64,000 nucleotides of DNA from Epilithonimonas xixisoli (GTDB lineage Bacteria > Bacteroidota > Bacteroidia > Flavobacteriales > Weeksellaceae). Positions 18,662-27,274 of this stretch are shown one piece after another. The position numbers and the translations under genes are program-made. The stretch covers positions 620,001 to 684,000 of the forward strand of contig NZ_SOEO01000002.1 in NCBI RefSeq assembly GCF_004365655.1, written 5' to 3'. Below the pieces are notes generated by a model. It ran no database searches, was not told the origin of the DNA, and worked only from the letters and a program-made list of their open reading frames with translations. How positions within the stretch are numbered: position 1 is the stretch's first letter; every line of letters starts with the position of its first letter.

Positions 18662-19852
18662 TTATTTATTAATCGCGGCAACACCTGGAAGTTCCAAACC
18701 TTCCAAACTTTCCAACATTGCTCCTCCTCCAGTGGAAACATAACTTACTTTGTCAGAATATCCGAATTGTTTCACAAAAGCAACACTATCTCCACCTCCA
18801 ACTAATGAAAATGCGCCAAGTTTTGTAGCTTCAGCAATACTTTCACCTAAAGCTTTAGTTCCATCAGCAAAATTTGACATTTCAAAAACTCCGATTGGAC
18901 CATTCCAAAGAATTGTTCTTGAATTCAATAAAACATCATTAAAGATTTCTCTTGATTTTGGACCTGCATCCAAACCTTGCCAATCTTCTGGAATCTCTCT
19001 GATATCAGCTACTTTCTTCTCAGCTTCATTATTGAAATCATCAGCAATTACAACGTCTGTAGGAAGATAAACTTCTACATTGTGTCCTTTTGCTTTTTCA
19101 AGAATTTCAAGAGCTAAACTTAATTTATCGTCTTCAACAATAGATTGTCCAATTTTCCCACCCAATGCTTTGATGAATGTGAAAGACATTCCACCACCGA
19201 TGATTAAGTTATCAATTGCTGGAAGAATATTTTCTATAATTGTAATTTTTGTAGAAACTTTAGAACCTCCAAGTATCGCAGTTACAGGCTTTTCACCAGA
19301 TTTAAGAACTTTATCAATCGCCACTAATTCATTTTCCATTAGTAAACCGAAAAATTTAGTAGAAGGAAAAAATTCTGCAATTACAGCTGTGGAAGCGTGC
19401 GCTCTGTGCGCAGTTCCGAAAGCATCATTTACATAAGCATCACCTAATTTTGATAATTTCTCAGCAAAAGCTTCATCACCTTTTTCTTCCTCATTATGAA
19501 AACGAAGATTCTCCAACAAAAGAATTTCGCCAGGTTGAAGTTCAGCGGAAGCCTGCTCAGCCTTCTCTCCTATTGATTCATCCACAAATTTCACTTCTTT
19601 ACCAAGAACTGAAGAAACTTCATCCAGAATATTTTTAAGCGAATATTTGTCGTTTACTTCGCCTTTTGGTCTTCCAAGGTGCGTCATTAAGATTACAGAA
19701 CCGCCATCAGCAAGGATTTTATCAACGGTAGGTTTTACAGAAACAATTCTGGTATTGTCCGTCACTTTTAGATTTTCGTCCTGAGGAACATTGAAGTCAA
19801 CGCGTACTAAAGCTTTTTTGTTTTTAAAATCGAAATCTTTTATAGTTTTCAT
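18662..19852 (-). CDS. pgk: Phosphoglycerate kinase
   Basis: Interconverts 1,3-bisphosphoglycerate + ADP and 3-phosphoglycerate + ATP in glycolysis and gluconeogenesis. The 396-residue protein has the N-terminal substrate-binding [19 protein letters not shown] and [13 protein letters not shown], the hinge region, and C-terminal nucleotide-binding [17 protein letters not shown] and GGGDSVAF. The gene is complete, on the minus strand and pointing away from the candidate origin. Confidence 0.97.
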   Translation of the reverse strand: MKTIKDFDFKNKKALVRVDFNVPQDENLKVTDNTRIVSVKPTVDKILADGGSVILMTHLGRPKGEVNDKYSLKNILDEVSSVLGKEVKFVDESIGEKAEQASAELQPGEILLLENLRFHNEEEKGDEAFAEKLSKLGDAYVNDAFGTAHRAHASTAVIAEFFPSTKFFGLLMENELVAIDKVLKSGEKPVTAILGGSKVSTKITIIENILPAIDNLIIGGGMSFTFIKALGGKIGQSIVEDDKLSLALEILEKAKGHNVEVYLPTDVVIADDFNNEAEKKVADIREIPEDWQGLDAGPKSREIFNDVLLNSRTILWNGPIGVFEMSNFADGTKALGESIAEATKLGAFSLVGGGDSVAFVKQFGYSDKVSYVSTGGGAMLESLEGLELPGVAAINK

Positions 19853-20531
19853 TCAAAATATTATTTAAGGTTTTACAGAAAGAAGACAAAAAATCCTGCC
19901 CTCTTTGTTTCACAAATTTAAAACTTATTCTTCCCTTTCAAAAATTTAATTTGCAAAAAGAATCCACAAACTTTCATTACATTATTATACATCTTTTTTT
20001 CTTTTTATAAAAAAATAATATTGTAGTGTATTGTTGTAGTGCGGTAGTATGCGGAGAAATAAAACTTGATTTTTTCATCACACGAAATGTGGATTAATGA
20101 GTAGGTTTTTAACATTAATTTAATATTGATAATCAAATCATTAAGATTGTTATCAACAAATGTTTGTAATTAATTTCAAATCTCAATATTAGAAACCATT
20201 CTGGGGATAAACTTCCTCGAAGTGAATTAAAACTAATTTGAAATAAAGAATTGAAGTTGCCAGAAAATATTCCATTACTAAAATTTATCAGTTATCAAAA
20301 GAAATACTTGACAGAAGTTATCCACAGGTTTTCTAACAATTTCTAACATTCTATTATCTTTTTATTAATGATTGTAAAATTTGATTATTTAATTATCATT
20401 GTTAATTTTATATAGTTGATATTTAGATAATTAATTCGTTGTATTGTTATTAATTGTATTAAAATAGTATACCAACATTAATAAAATATGTATTAATTTT
20501 ATCCTTGAAATAAATCTATAATTTAAAAGAA
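19853..20531. other. Candidate chromosomal replication origin (oriC)
   Basis: A 679-bp gene-free stretch between divergent pgk and rpiB. It holds one perfect DnaA box, TTATCCACA at 20318-20326, and three one-mismatch boxes: TGTGGATTA at 20088-20096 (reverse), TTATCAACA at 20150-20158, and TGGGGATAA at 20202-20210 (reverse). Right after the perfect box lie two tandem 10-mers (TTCTAACAAT, TTCTAACATT; 20331-20350), then ~180 bp that are almost pure A+T, suitable as an unwinding element. Consensus parS sites lie 3-5 kb to the left. Bacteroidota origins are not always beside dnaA, so the absence of dnaA does not exclude this. Confidence 0.6.
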
Positions 20532-20963
20532 ATGAAAAAGATTGCAATAGCCTGTGACCACGCGGGTTTTGAGTATAAAGAACTAATAAAAAAATACCTC
20601 GACGGCAAGTATGAAGTCCAAGATTTTGGCACATACTCTGCTGATTCTGTTGATTATCCTGATTTTGTACATCCATCTGCAACGTCTGTAGAAAACGGAG
20701 AAAATGAACTTGGAATTTTGATTTGTGGAAGCGGAAACGGCGTACAAATCACGGCAAACAAACATCAGAAAATAAGATGCGCATTGTGTTGGATGCCGGA
20801 AATTGCTTCTCTTGCAAGGCAACATAACGATGCGAATATGATTTCGATTCCGGCAAGATTCATTTCAAAAGAACTGGCATTCGAAATTGTAGATAAATTC
20901 CTAACGACAGATTTTGAAGGTGGAAGACATCAAAACCGAGTTGATAAAATCGCATTTTGCTAA
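20532..20963 (+). CDS. rpiB: Ribose-5-phosphate isomerase B
   Basis: Interconverts ribose 5-phosphate and ribulose 5-phosphate in the pentose phosphate pathway. The 143-residue protein begins MKKIAIACDHAGFEYK, with the Asp-His pair typical of RpiB/LacAB. It has the active-site Cys in LICGSGNGVQITANK and the family's RCALCW and HNDANMISIPARF motifs. It is transcribed away from the candidate origin and ends at a strong hairpin. Confidence 0.95.
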   Translation: MKKIAIACDHAGFEYKELIKKYLDGKYEVQDFGTYSADSVDYPDFVHPSATSVENGENELGILICGSGNGVQITANKHQKIRCALCWMPEIASLARQHNDANMISIPARFISKELAFEIVDKFLTTDFEGGRHQNRVDKIAFC

Positions 20964-20969
20964 ACATAA

Positions 20970-21007
20970 AAAGCCTGTAATTGCTAAGATTACAGGCTTT
21001 ATTTTTA
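20970..21007 (+). terminator. Terminator after rpiB
   Basis: A perfect 12-bp stem (AAAGCCTGTAAT / ATTACAGGCTTT), loop of 7 nt, followed by ATTTTT. Confidence 0.85.
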
Positions 21008-21147
21008 AAGTTATATCTTTGCAACGCATTTCACAGAGAAAGTTCTTTCTCAAGAAACCATAAATTAATACAAAGGTTTCCCAAACTCCCCTATTTTATT
21101 TTATCTTTATTGATGATTAATTACTGCGAATCTCAGTAAATTTTAAA

Positions 21148-21930
21148 ATGATGAAAACTTTATTTTCTTTTCTGTTGGTTTTTATGTTTTTGCTTGGTTT
21201 TGGGCAGAAAAAAATGGATACTGCATCTTGTTATAATAAACAAATGATATGGAATCAAATTTCTGATACAGTAAAAAATGAGAAAAAAAAGATTAATTAT
21301 CAATCTTTAGTGAGTAAGATTATAGATGATTTTGATAAAGAAAACATTAAATCAGAAAATTTGGTTTTCATTTTAAGAGTAAATAATAGAAATCCACTTG
21401 ATGAAGAACCTCAAATGTATGTATGTGATATTGATAAAAAAATACTAGCATCTAATTTTAATGAAGAGATATTCTGGTCCAAAAAAAATATAAAATCTAT
21501 AAGCAATAAATTGAAGAAAAATCTAATTCTATCAAATCAAGATTTAGATTTTGTAAAACCAATCGACAAAACAAAAAAGGTTAATAAAAATAATTTGTAT
21601 AGTAATTATTTCAATTATCACAATAAATACTACGTTTATCTAAAAGAATTCTTTCGAAAACAAAAAATAGGCACTTATAGAAAAGGTGAAAAAGAACAAC
21701 AAACAATATATTATTTTCCTTATGATAAAGAAAACAATGTCAATTTGATTAATGATAATTCAAATGATATTAGAAACTTTAATACGTTAGAACTTTCATT
21801 TATAAATCTTCCAAACCGAATTGTTAAAGTTAGTTATATGTATAATATGAATTATGAAAATGTAGTAACAAAAACCTATCAATACCAAAACAAAAATTGG
21901 GTAGAAATCCCAACAAAACAAGAACACTAA
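21148..21930 (+). CDS. Secreted hypothetical protein
   Basis: A 260-residue protein with a signal peptide (MMKTLFSFLLVFMFLLGFGQ). The mature part is Lys/Asn/Tyr-rich with no motif I recognise. Secondary structure looks mixed. It lies 15 bp before the next gene on the same strand, so the two are probably cotranscribed. Function unknown. Confidence 0.7.
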   Translation: MMKTLFSFLLVFMFLLGFGQKKMDTASCYNKQMIWNQISDTVKNEKKKINYQSLVSKIIDDFDKENIKSENLVFILRVNNRNPLDEEPQMYVCDIDKKILASNFNEEIFWSKKNIKSISNKLKKNLILSNQDLDFVKPIDKTKKVNKNNLYSNYFNYHNKYYVYLKEFFRKQKIGTYRKGEKEQQTIYYFPYDKENNVNLINDNSNDIRNFNTLELSFINLPNRIVKVSYMYNMNYENVVTKTYQYQNKNWVEIPTKQEH

Positions 21931-21945
21931 TTTTAAAAAATACCA

Positions 21946-22422
21946 ATGAAAATCCAGCTTTCCTTTATATTATTTTTTGTTTTTCTGTTTTGTTCTTCGC
22001 AGGAGATTGCTGATAAAGAAAAATTCAAAAAATGCAGAAAAGAATTTAGTAAAAAGATTTGCCTTAGTGATGAGGACAAAGATTCTGTTTTATTTTATTT
22101 GGATGAATGTCCAAAAGTATTTGGAGTTGCAGAGAATAATGGCTGTGCTTGGAAAGATACCGATAATGATGGTATTGTTGATAAAGATGATGTGTGCGTA
22201 GATGTAGTGGGTCCATCTGAAAACAAAGGTTGTCCTTGGCCAGATACAGATGGCGATGGGATTTTGGATAAGGATGATAAATATCCTACTATTCCTGATT
22301 CTGCTGTAGGTAAAGGATTTATAGATACAGATAACGATGGAGTAGAAGATAGAATAGATAATTGCCCTGTTGTTCCAGGACCAAAAACTAATAACGGTTG
22401 TCCTGTCTGTACACAAGGATAA
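21946..22422 (+). CDS. Secreted thrombospondin type 3 (calcium-binding) repeat protein
   Basis: A 158-residue exported protein with a signal peptide (about 1-18). The body contains three to four thrombospondin type 3-like repeats: DTDNDGIVDKDDVC, DTDGDGILDKDD and DTDNDGVEDRIDNC, with interleaved Cys and GC(P/A)W spacers. Such DxDxDG loops bind calcium and commonly link OmpA-like domains to a barrel. No OmpA domain is present here, so the protein is either a stand-alone repeat protein or a truncated relative. It probably shares a transcript with the upstream secreted protein. Confidence 0.85.
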   Translation: MKIQLSFILFFVFLFCSSQEIADKEKFKKCRKEFSKKICLSDEDKDSVLFYLDECPKVFGVAENNGCAWKDTDNDGIVDKDDVCVDVVGPSENKGCPWPDTDGDGILDKDDKYPTIPDSAVGKGFIDTDNDGVEDRIDNCPVVPGPKTNNGCPVCTQG

Positions 22423-22470
22423 TAATGATAATAAAAGAGGAATAAAATTCCTATAGAAATTAGAAAAACA

Positions 22471-24621
22471 ATGAAAAACAAAAAAAATACATCTCATAAA
22501 AACGAACAGAAACTTTTGGATTTAGGAAGAACAATCCTTCGTTTTATGAATCAGAAAACATCCAAAATCTACAATTACAAACAGATTGCGGATGGCATAG
22601 ATTACAAGAATCCTAGACAGAGAGAACTTGTAATCCAGGCGCTTCACAGATTGCAGGCGCTACAGAAAATCAAAGAAACCGAAAAAGGAAAATATATCGT
22701 CAACCTCAATATTGAAGGGACTTTGACAGGTGTCATAGACTTCAACCAATCCGGAAATGCTTACGTAAAAGTAGAAGGAATGCCGGATGATATCTTTGTG
22801 CATCAGAAAAATGTGAAAGATGCTTTGCAAGGCGACAAAGTGCTTTTGGTAACTTACAATTTCAAAGGTAAAAAAGTAGAAGGTTCCGTTGCAGAAGTTC
22901 TGGAACGTGCGAAAGATACTTTTGTTGGGATTTTCCAACAGATTGCGGATAAGGATTTCGGATTTGTAGTTTTTGAAAAGAGAACGATGAATACGGATAT
23001 GTTCATCTCAAAAAATCATTTCAATGGCGCTCAAGATGGCGACAAAGTCATCGTCAAAATGCGCGAATGGCGACCAGGAAGCAAAAATCCTGAAGGAGAA
23101 ATCGTAACCGTTCTTGGAACGCCTGGCGACCACGAAACAGAAATCCACGCGATTCTTGCGGAATATGGTTTGCCTTACAATTTCGAACCGGAAGTGGAGC
23201 ACGACGCAGACCAAATCGACAGAAGCATCAACGATGAAGAAGTCGCTAAACGTTGGGATATGCGTGATATTTGCACATTTACGATTGACCCAAAAGATGC
23301 GAAAGATTTCGATGATGCGTTATCAATTCAGAAATTAGAAAATGGATTGTGGCAAATCGGCGTTCACATTGCGGACGTTTCGCATTACGTGAAACCTGGA
23401 ACTATTCTGGACGATGAAGCTTACAAAAGAGCAACATCAGTTTATCTTGTCGATAGAGTAGTGCCGATGCTTCCGGAGGTTTTGAGTAATGATGTTTGTT
23501 CACTGCGACCAAATGAAGATAAGTTCACATTTTCCGCTGTTTTCGAACTGGATGAAGATGCGAAAATCCACAAACAATGGTTTGGTAGAACCGTAATCCA
23601 TTCCGACAGAAGATTTTCTTACGAGGAAGCTCAGGAAAGAATCGAAACTCAGGAAGGTGATTTGACAACAGAAATTCTTCAGCTTGATAAATTGGCGAAA
23701 ATTCTAAGAGCCGAAAGAATCCGAAATGGCGCGATTACTTTTGATAGGAGTGAGGTAAGATTTAACCTTGATGAGAACAGCAAACCAATTGGTGTTTACT
23801 TCAAAGTCAGCAAAGATTCCAACCATTTGATTGAGGAATTTATGCTTTTGGCCAACAAAAAAGTATCCGAATTTATTTCATTAAACAAAAGAAACGAGCC
23901 AACCGGAAACACTTTCATTTACAGAATCCACGACGACCCAGACCCAGCGAAATTGACCGCTTTGAGAGATTTCGTAGGCACTTTCGGTTACAAAATGGAC
24001 TTGGCAAATACCCAAACAGTTGCTCAATCATTAAACAGATTATTGAGCGACGTCAAAGGAAAAGGCGAAGAAAATATGATTGAAACCTTGGCAATGAGAA
24101 GTATGAGCAAAGCTGTTTATTCCACAGACCCGATTGGTCATTACGGACTTGGCTTCGAATATTATTCGCATTTCACATCGCCCATCCGCCGTTATCCGGA
24201 TTTGATTGCGCACAGATTGCTTCAGCATTATTTAGACGGCGGAAAATCTCCTAACAGAGAAGTGGTGGAAGAACAATCCAAACATTGTTCGGCAATGGAA
24301 AGACTGGCTTCTGAGGCAGAAAGAGAAAGCATCAAATTTATGCAGGTCAAATTTATGGAAGACCACGTTGGAGAAGTTTTCTCAGGCGTTATTTCCGGCG
24401 TTGCAGAATACGGTTTCTGGGTAGAAATCCCTGAAAATGGTGCAGAAGGAATGATAAAACTCCGTGATTTGGTTGACGATTCTTACTCATTGGATGCAAA
24501 AAATTACTCAATTATCGGTTCCAGAACCGGGAATACTTTCCAACTTGGAGACGAGGTCAAAATCAAAGTGGTAAAAGCCAATTTGATTGCAAAACAACTA
24601 GATTTCAAAATTGTGGAGTAG
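22471..24621 (+). CDS. rnr: Ribonuclease R
   Basis: Processive 3'-5' exoribonuclease that degrades structured RNA. The 716-residue protein contains an N-terminal winged-helix-like segment, cold-shock domains (VEGMPDDIFVHQKNVKDALQ region), the RNB catalytic domain with DPKDAKDFDDALS and YEEAQERIE, EFMLLANKKV and HFTSPIRRYPDLIAHR, and a C-terminal S1 domain (GEVFSGVISGVAEYGFWVEI). The four metal-binding Asp of the RNB motif are present. The gene is followed by an unusually large inverted repeat. Confidence 0.95.
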   Translation: MKNKKNTSHKNEQKLLDLGRTILRFMNQKTSKIYNYKQIADGIDYKNPRQRELVIQALHRLQALQKIKETEKGKYIVNLNIEGTLTGVIDFNQSGNAYVKVEGMPDDIFVHQKNVKDALQGDKVLLVTYNFKGKKVEGSVAEVLERAKDTFVGIFQQIADKDFGFVVFEKRTMNTDMFISKNHFNGAQDGDKVIVKMREWRPGSKNPEGEIVTVLGTPGDHETEIHAILAEYGLPYNFEPEVEHDADQIDRSINDEEVAKRWDMRDICTFTIDPKDAKDFDDALSIQKLENGLWQIGVHIADVSHYVKPGTILDDEAYKRATSVYLVDRVVPMLPEVLSNDVCSLRPNEDKFTFSAVFELDEDAKIHKQWFGRTVIHSDRRFSYEEAQERIETQEGDLTTEILQLDKLAKILRAERIRNGAITFDRSEVRFNLDENSKPIGVYFKVSKDSNHLIEEFMLLANKKVSEFISLNKRNEPTGNTFIYRIHDDPDPAKLTALRDFVGTFGYKMDLANTQTVAQSLNRLLSDVKGKGEENMIETLAMRSMSKAVYSTDPIGHYGLGFEYYSHFTSPIRRYPDLIAHRLLQHYLDGGKSPNREVVEEQSKHCSAMERLASEAERESIKFMQVKFMEDHVGEVFSGVISGVAEYGFWVEIPENGAEGMIKLRDLVDDSYSLDAKNYSIIGSRTGNTFQLGDEVKIKVVKANLIAKQLDFKIVE

Positions 24622-24625
24622 GATT

Positions 24626-24723
24626 AACCACATAGGCACATAGGAATTAAAAGCCGAAATAGAAATCTCTATTTTGGCTTTTCTATTTTCAAACTTTAAA
24701 TAAAACTATGTGTCTATGTGGTT
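24626..24723. repeat. Nested inverted repeat downstream of rnr
   Basis: Outer arms AACCACATAGGCACATAG (24626-24643) and CTATGTGTCTATGTGGTT (24706-24723) pair over 18 bp with one mismatch. Inside sits a second stem, AAAAGCC-AAATAGA / TCTATTT-GGCTTTT, followed by CTATTTT, which can act as the rnr terminator (24649-24686). Confidence 0.75.
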
Positions 24724-24828
24724 CAAGATTTCAAGTTTATATTTTCAAATCACTTTATTTAAAAACTAAAATGTATTTTTGTCTTCGTCTTTCACAACAT
24801 ACATTTTGCTTTTCACAAAAAACTAAGA

Positions 24829-25506
24829 ATGTTAGAACTCATTTTATACGCAGTCGGCCTGGGAATTATGCTGAGTTTGGTGTTCATCGGACCCATCTTT
24901 TTCCTGCTCATAGAAACCAGTTTTTCCAGAGGTCCCAGACACGCGATTGCCTTGGATATTGGCGTGGTCACTGCGGATTTGCTTTGCATAGTTGTCAGTT
25001 ATTATGCCAGTGCGGACTTGGTGAGCCTTATCGACAAACATCCAGGATTTTACCGGATTTCCGCCTTTCTGATTCTTATTTATGCCATTTATATGCTTCT
25101 TTCGAGGACAAAAATGCACATCGAAGGCGAGGAAAAACTCATCGACCAAAACTACATCAAAACCTTTCTCAACGGATTTTTACTCAATTTATTGAATATC
25201 GGCGTCGTCCTTTTCTGGCTCGTAACCGTAGTTTCTGTCCGAAATGCCTATCCAAAAGTGGAGGATTTCGTTCTTTACATTGGGATTGTGATTGGAACAT
25301 ATTTGTTGATAGATTTATCCAAAATTATTTTAGCAAAACAATTCCACGACAGACTCAACCAACGTGTAGCCAACAAAATCCGAAAAGCTGTTGGTTGTAT
25401 CTTGATGATTTTCAGTGTTATTATCTTTCTTCAAAGTTTCAAAAAGTTCAATAAGTTCGAAGAAAAATTAGAAAAAGCCGAGAAGCAACAACCGAAAAAA
25501 AGATAA
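24829..25506 (+). CDS. LysE-family exporter
   Basis: A 225-residue membrane protein with about six transmembrane helices, predicted to export amino acids or related small molecules. The N-terminal GLGIMLSLVFIGPIFFLLIETSF matches the LysE/RhtB pattern (a Gly/Pro-rich first helix, then a PGP-like motif replaced by IGPIFF). Further helices lie at ~40-60, 68-88, 112-135, 145-165 and 185-205. A Lys/Glu-rich cytoplasmic tail follows. The exported substrate cannot be inferred. A possible TATTTTTG promoter box is at 24774-24781. Confidence 0.85.
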   Translation: MLELILYAVGLGIMLSLVFIGPIFFLLIETSFSRGPRHAIALDIGVVTADLLCIVVSYYASADLVSLIDKHPGFYRISAFLILIYAIYMLLSRTKMHIEGEEKLIDQNYIKTFLNGFLLNLLNIGVVLFWLVTVVSVRNAYPKVEDFVLYIGIVIGTYLLIDLSKIILAKQFHDRLNQRVANKIRKAVGCILMIFSVIIFLQSFKKFNKFEEKLEKAEKQQPKKR

Positions 25507-25516
25507 ATATAATTTT

Positions 25517-25603
25517 GGCGCCGATTTCCGCCCTCCGTTCCCGCTTTTTTTTGCCCTCACTTCTCCAGCTACAAAAAAAGAGCTCCACTCAGGTCGGGGC
25601 GCG
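25517..25603 (+). repeat. Dispersed intergenic repeat, copy D
   Basis: Layout: GGCGCCGATTTCCGCCCTCC, TTCCCGC, T-tract, TTGCC, variable middle, A7 tract, GAGCTCCACTCAGGTCGGGGC. Near copies are at 38301-38406 (minus) and 59118-59204. The remaining ~190 bp up to the next gene holds no gene that I can see. Confidence 0.65.
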
Positions 25604-25793
25604 CTTCGCAAAGTTGAAGATTTGCCACCAATCGACGCTCACCATAAAATTCAATTTTGCCAATCTTTAAAAATTTAAGAAAGGACAAAACTAAAAACTT
25701 CCCTGAGCAAAGCGTCTTTGCGAAACTTAAAACATTTTCAATAAAATAAAAAAAATCTTTGCGACCTTTGCGCTAAAATAAAAACTAACACAA

Positions 25794-26723
25794 ATGCGAA
25801 ACATCACTTTCCCAAAACCACTCAAAAAAGGAGACAAAATCGCCATCATTTCCCCCGCTGGCTCTGTTGAAGAAACTCAATTAGAAAAAACTTTAACTTT
25901 AATCAAAAGCAAAGGTTACGAACCAGTTTTAGGCGAAAATCTCTATACAAAATTCCAAAATGGCTATTCATACGCCGGAACAGAAGAACAACGGATTAAA
26001 GACATCAATTGGGCTTTGAACGACCCGGAGATTTCCGCAATCTGGGCTTCCCGAGGTGGTTACGGTTGTCAGCATTTGGTTCAGCATTTGGATTTGAAGG
26101 AATTTAAGAAAAATCCAAAATGGTTTATTGGCTATTCTGATAATACAGTAATCCAAAGTTATCTGTTGAAAAAAGGTTTTGCATCCATTCACGGACAAAC
26201 CATCAAAACGTCCAGCTTTGGCGTAACGGATGAAAGTTATGACTTAACCTTCGATATTCTGAAAGGAAAATTCCCAAACTACAAAATCGATTCCACAGAA
26301 AACAATAGAGTAGGAGAGGCTTCCGGAACTTTGGTTGGCGGAAATCTTGCGTTGATTTATGCACTTTTGGGAACCAAATATTCTTTCGATTTCACGGATA
26401 AGATTTTATTCATAGAAGACATTGGTGAGAATTTCTACGCAATGGACCGAATGATTATGAGCTTGGAATTAGCAGGTGTTTTCAAAAAAATCAAAGGACT
26501 CATCGTTGGCGGAATGACCAATATGGGAAAAGAAAATGAGAACAAAAGCTACGAAGAATCTTTCGACCCATTCGTCAATCAACAGATTTCAAATAGAGTT
26601 TCCAAATACGATTTTCCAACAGCATTCAATTTTCCAAACGGCCACATTTATGACAACAGACCGTTGATTATTGGTTCAGAAATTACAATGAAAGTAGGGA
26701 AAGATGTGAAGATTAAGTTCTAA
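25794..26723 (+). CDS. LD-carboxypeptidase (peptidase S66)
   Basis: Predicted to remove the terminal D-alanine from tetrapeptides during murein recycling. The 309-residue protein has the S66 features: LKKGDKIAIISPAG at the N-terminus, IWASRGGYG, the nucleophile Ser in WFIGYSDNT, the catalytic Glu in FIEDIGEN and the His in NGHIYDNRPLIIG near the C-terminus. No signal peptide is seen, which suits a cytoplasmic LdcA-type enzyme. Confidence 0.92.
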   Translation: MRNITFPKPLKKGDKIAIISPAGSVEETQLEKTLTLIKSKGYEPVLGENLYTKFQNGYSYAGTEEQRIKDINWALNDPEISAIWASRGGYGCQHLVQHLDLKEFKKNPKWFIGYSDNTVIQSYLLKKGFASIHGQTIKTSSFGVTDESYDLTFDILKGKFPNYKIDSTENNRVGEASGTLVGGNLALIYALLGTKYSFDFTDKILFIEDIGENFYAMDRMIMSLELAGVFKKIKGLIVGGMTNMGKENENKSYEESFDPFVNQQISNRVSKYDFPTAFNFPNGHIYDNRPLIIGSEITMKVGKDVKIKF

Positions 26724-26758
26724 ATCATTCATCAACTATCACTTATCATTTATAGCTT

Positions 26759-27127
26759 ATGGCGGACCACAACGAATTTGGAAAAATAGCAGAAGACTTG
26801 GCTGTAGATTTTTTGGTTAAGGCCAATTACAAGATTCTTGCCCGCAATTTTCGTTACTTGAAAGCTGAGGTGGACATCATCGCAGAATTCGAAAATCAAA
26901 TTGTGGTTGTAGAAGTCAAAGCCAGACACACAGATGCATTTTTGGAACCTCAGGAAGCGGTTAACAAAAAGAAAATCAAACTGTTAATATCAGCCACCAA
27001 TTATTACATCGAGGAAAATAACATCAATAAAGAAGTTCGTTTCGATATTATTTCTGTACTTCCCAACAAACAAAAAACTTTGGAAATCACACATATTATT
27101 GATGCATTTCAAAGCTTCGAAATTTAA
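26759..27127 (+). CDS. YraN-family (UPF0102) endonuclease-like protein
   Basis: A 122-residue protein with a restriction-endonuclease-like fold. The motif EVDIIAEFENQIVVVEVKAR supplies the D-x(n)-ExK catalytic signature of the PD-(D/E)xK superfamily, preceded by GKIAEDLAVDFL. The cellular role of UPF0102 proteins is unsettled. It lies 35 bp after the LD-carboxypeptidase on the same strand. Confidence 0.9.
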   Translation: MADHNEFGKIAEDLAVDFLVKANYKILARNFRYLKAEVDIIAEFENQIVVVEVKARHTDAFLEPQEAVNKKKIKLLISATNYYIEENNINKEVRFDIISVLPNKQKTLEITHIIDAFQSFEI

Positions 27128-27167
27128 TTTTATATTTAAATTATTAATAATCAGAATTTTACAAAAA

Positions 27168-27183
27168 TGTTTTACGTGAAACA
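27168..27183 (+). other. Degenerate parS-like site 3
   Basis: TGTTTTACGTGAAACA differs from the parS consensus at one position only (T for C at position 6). It is intergenic, about 7 kb from the candidate origin on the side opposite sites 1 and 2. Confidence 0.6.
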
Positions 27184-27186
27184 TTG

Positions 27187-27217
27187 ACCGTTCGGTTCAA
27201 TAAAATTACCGTTCAGT
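27187..27217. promoter_or_regulatory. Tandem TetR-like operators before TonB receptor
   Basis: ACCGTTCGGT (27187-27196) and ACCGTTCAGT (27208-27217) are 21 bp apart, two helical turns. ACCG-N2-CGGT is an inverted repeat of the kind bound by TetR/AcrR regulators. A similar pair precedes the gene at 29729. The regulator itself is not in this window. Confidence 0.55.
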
Positions 27218-27249
27218 CAGAATTAGTTTTTAATTAAGCTAAGCTCAAA

Positions 27250-27257
27250 TATCTTTG
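27250..27257 (+). promoter_or_regulatory. TANNTTTG -7 box of TonB receptor gene
   Basis: TATCTTTG fits the Bacteroidota -7 consensus and is followed by AATCA, the same extension as at 29686. No convincing -33 TTG is seen at the right spacing, in line with a regulated promoter. Confidence 0.6.
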
Positions 27258-27274
27258 AATCAAAATTATGAGAT

